NCBI GenBank assembly: GCA_030828025.1
Contig: JAURDG010000081.1
Span: forward strand, 1 to 6,368
Origin: Flavobacteriaceae bacterium
GTDB lineage: Bacteria; Bacteroidota; Bacteroidia; Flavobacteriales; Flavobacteriaceae
Length of the DNA: 6,368 nucleotides
Reading direction: 5' to 3'
The position numbers and the translations under genes were made by a program. This document shows, in pieces, positions 5,843 to 6,368 of the stretch (positions are counted from its first letter, which is position 1; every line of letters starts with the position of its first letter). The notes beneath the pieces are model-generated. The model ran no database searches and was not told where the DNA came from. It worked only from the letters and a program-made list of their open reading frames with translations.

Positions 5843-6368
5843 CTACTGATTTCCCAAAATAAGTGGCAATCCATCTTTTCCGTTGCCAACAACGATGACT
5901 TTGCTGTTGGGAGATTCAGCTAATTTTAAGGTTGCTTCAATCCCTTTTTCCTTTAAAATATTGGATGTCAGTGATGCGGCCAAAATTCGGTTTGCAGCAG
6001 CTTTTCCCTCAGCGTCTATACGTACTTTTTCTGCTTCTTGGCGTGCTTTTTCTAAACGAAATTCATATTCCAAAGCTTCTTGCTCTTGGGTGAGTTTTCG
6101 CTGAATTGCTTCTTTAATGGATATCGGAAGGGTTACATCACGCACCAACACGGAGTTTAATTGTACATGCTGCCCTTCGACTTTGCGCTTGGTTTCCTCA
6201 AATATTTCATTTTGAATGGCATCACGCTTGGTTGAATATAGTTGCTCAGGTGTATAGCGCCCAATTACTGAACGTGCTACGGCACGAATTTCAGGAACAA
6301 TAACAATACCTAGGTAGTTTTCTCCTTTGGTTTTATGTAGCAGTCCTAATTCGTCCAGTTTAGGTTGA
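5843..6368 (-). CDS. SPFH/prohibitin-family protein (C-terminal 174 codons; N-terminus outside window)
   Basis: The frame is open from the right edge (first full codon at 6367) to a TAG at 5845-5843. It reads about 174 residues beginning QPKLDELGLLHKTKGENYLG. The fragment holds the end of an SPFH (band 7/prohibitin) domain: IVIVPEIRAVARSVIGRYTPEQLYSTKRDAI and LNSVLVRDVTLPISIKEAI are characteristic. A long charged helix with coiled-coil character follows (about window-fragment residues 85-120, QRKLTQEQEALEYEFRLEKARQEAEKVR), then an Ala-rich segment and the tail SKVIVVGNGKDGLPLILGNQ. Family members are membrane-anchored by an N-terminal segment and form large ring or cage oligomers, often scaffolding membrane proteases; the anchor is not visible here. 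A GTG at 6151 is an internal valine codon, not the start, because conserved sequence continues upstream. The gene runs in the same direction as the his genes but shows no link to histidine synthesis. No terminator was seen before the his leader. Confidence 0.88.
   Translation of the reverse strand, partial: QPKLDELGLLHKTKGENYLGIVIVPEIRAVARSVIGRYTPEQLYSTKRDAIQNEIFEETKRKVEGQHVQLNSVLVRDVTLPISIKEAIQRKLTQEQEALEYEFRLEKARQEAEKVRIDAEGKAAANRILAASLTSNILKEKGIEATLKLAESPNSKVIVVGNGKDGLPLILGNQ

Noticed and set aside
5851..5860. TTTTG at 5859-5855 on the minus strand as a -33 promoter element.
   Set aside because: It lies about 30 bases before the -7 box, further than the usual 17 to 23 bases, so I did not pair the two.
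5843..6151. A separate 102-residue protein starting at GTG 6151.
   Set aside because: The same frame stays open to the window edge and the upstream part reads as conserved SPFH domain sequence, so the GTG is an internal codon of a larger gene.
1..6368. A previously undescribed defence, mobile or biosynthetic system.
   Set aside because: Every long gene is a recognisable his enzyme or SPFH protein in the usual order. There are no transposase, phage, repeat-array or unknown accessory genes.

Overview
The window is the minus-strand histidine biosynthesis operon of a member of the Bacteroidota, probably a flavobacterium or close relative. It reads hisG-hisD-hisC-hisB-hisH-hisA-hisF from right (about 5.7 kb) to left (base 1). 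The taxonomic guess rests on the protein wording, moderate to low GC, no convincing Shine-Dalgarno sequences, and a promoter element resembling the Bacteroidota -7 box (TAnnTTTG). It is an inference, not a database result.

Layout in transcription order. Bases 6368-5843 hold the last 174 codons of an SPFH/prohibitin-family membrane-associated protein whose N-terminus lies outside the window. Bases 5842-5691 are a compact regulatory region: a partial -7 promoter box, a 17-codon leader peptide (MKTIHTHYHVKSSFQTS) rich in His codons, an antiterminator pairing and a rho-independent terminator just before hisG. This is a classical ribosome-mediated histidine attenuator. Bases 5690-75 carry six complete his genes with no real gaps: hisG/hisD share one base, hisD/hisC eight, hisC/hisB, hisB/hisH and hisH/hisA four each (ATGA), and hisA and hisF are one base apart. 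hisF runs off the left edge after 24 codons. A hisI(E) gene is expected further downstream but cannot be seen.

Together the genes cover the pathway from ATP plus PRPP to histidine, except the HisI/HisE steps. HisG is the committed, feedback-inhibited step. HisA isomerises ProFAR to PRFAR. HisH and HisF form the glutamine-dependent IGP synthase that releases AICAR. Bifunctional HisB supplies both the dehydratase and the phosphatase, HisC the transaminase and HisD the final two-step oxidation. Supply is controlled by enzyme feedback through the C-terminal domain of HisG and by the attenuator, which senses charged tRNA-His.

I do not see a new multi-gene system here; the enzymes are ordinary and look intact. 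The parts worth a second look are the attenuator, with its interleaved His codons, probably near-leaderless leader ORF and a terminator arm mimicked inside the leader coding sequence, and the loss of all four zinc ligands in the phosphatase half of HisB. There is no gene-free stretch over 300 bases, and I see no RNA genes, mobile elements, CRISPR arrays or sizeable repeats.
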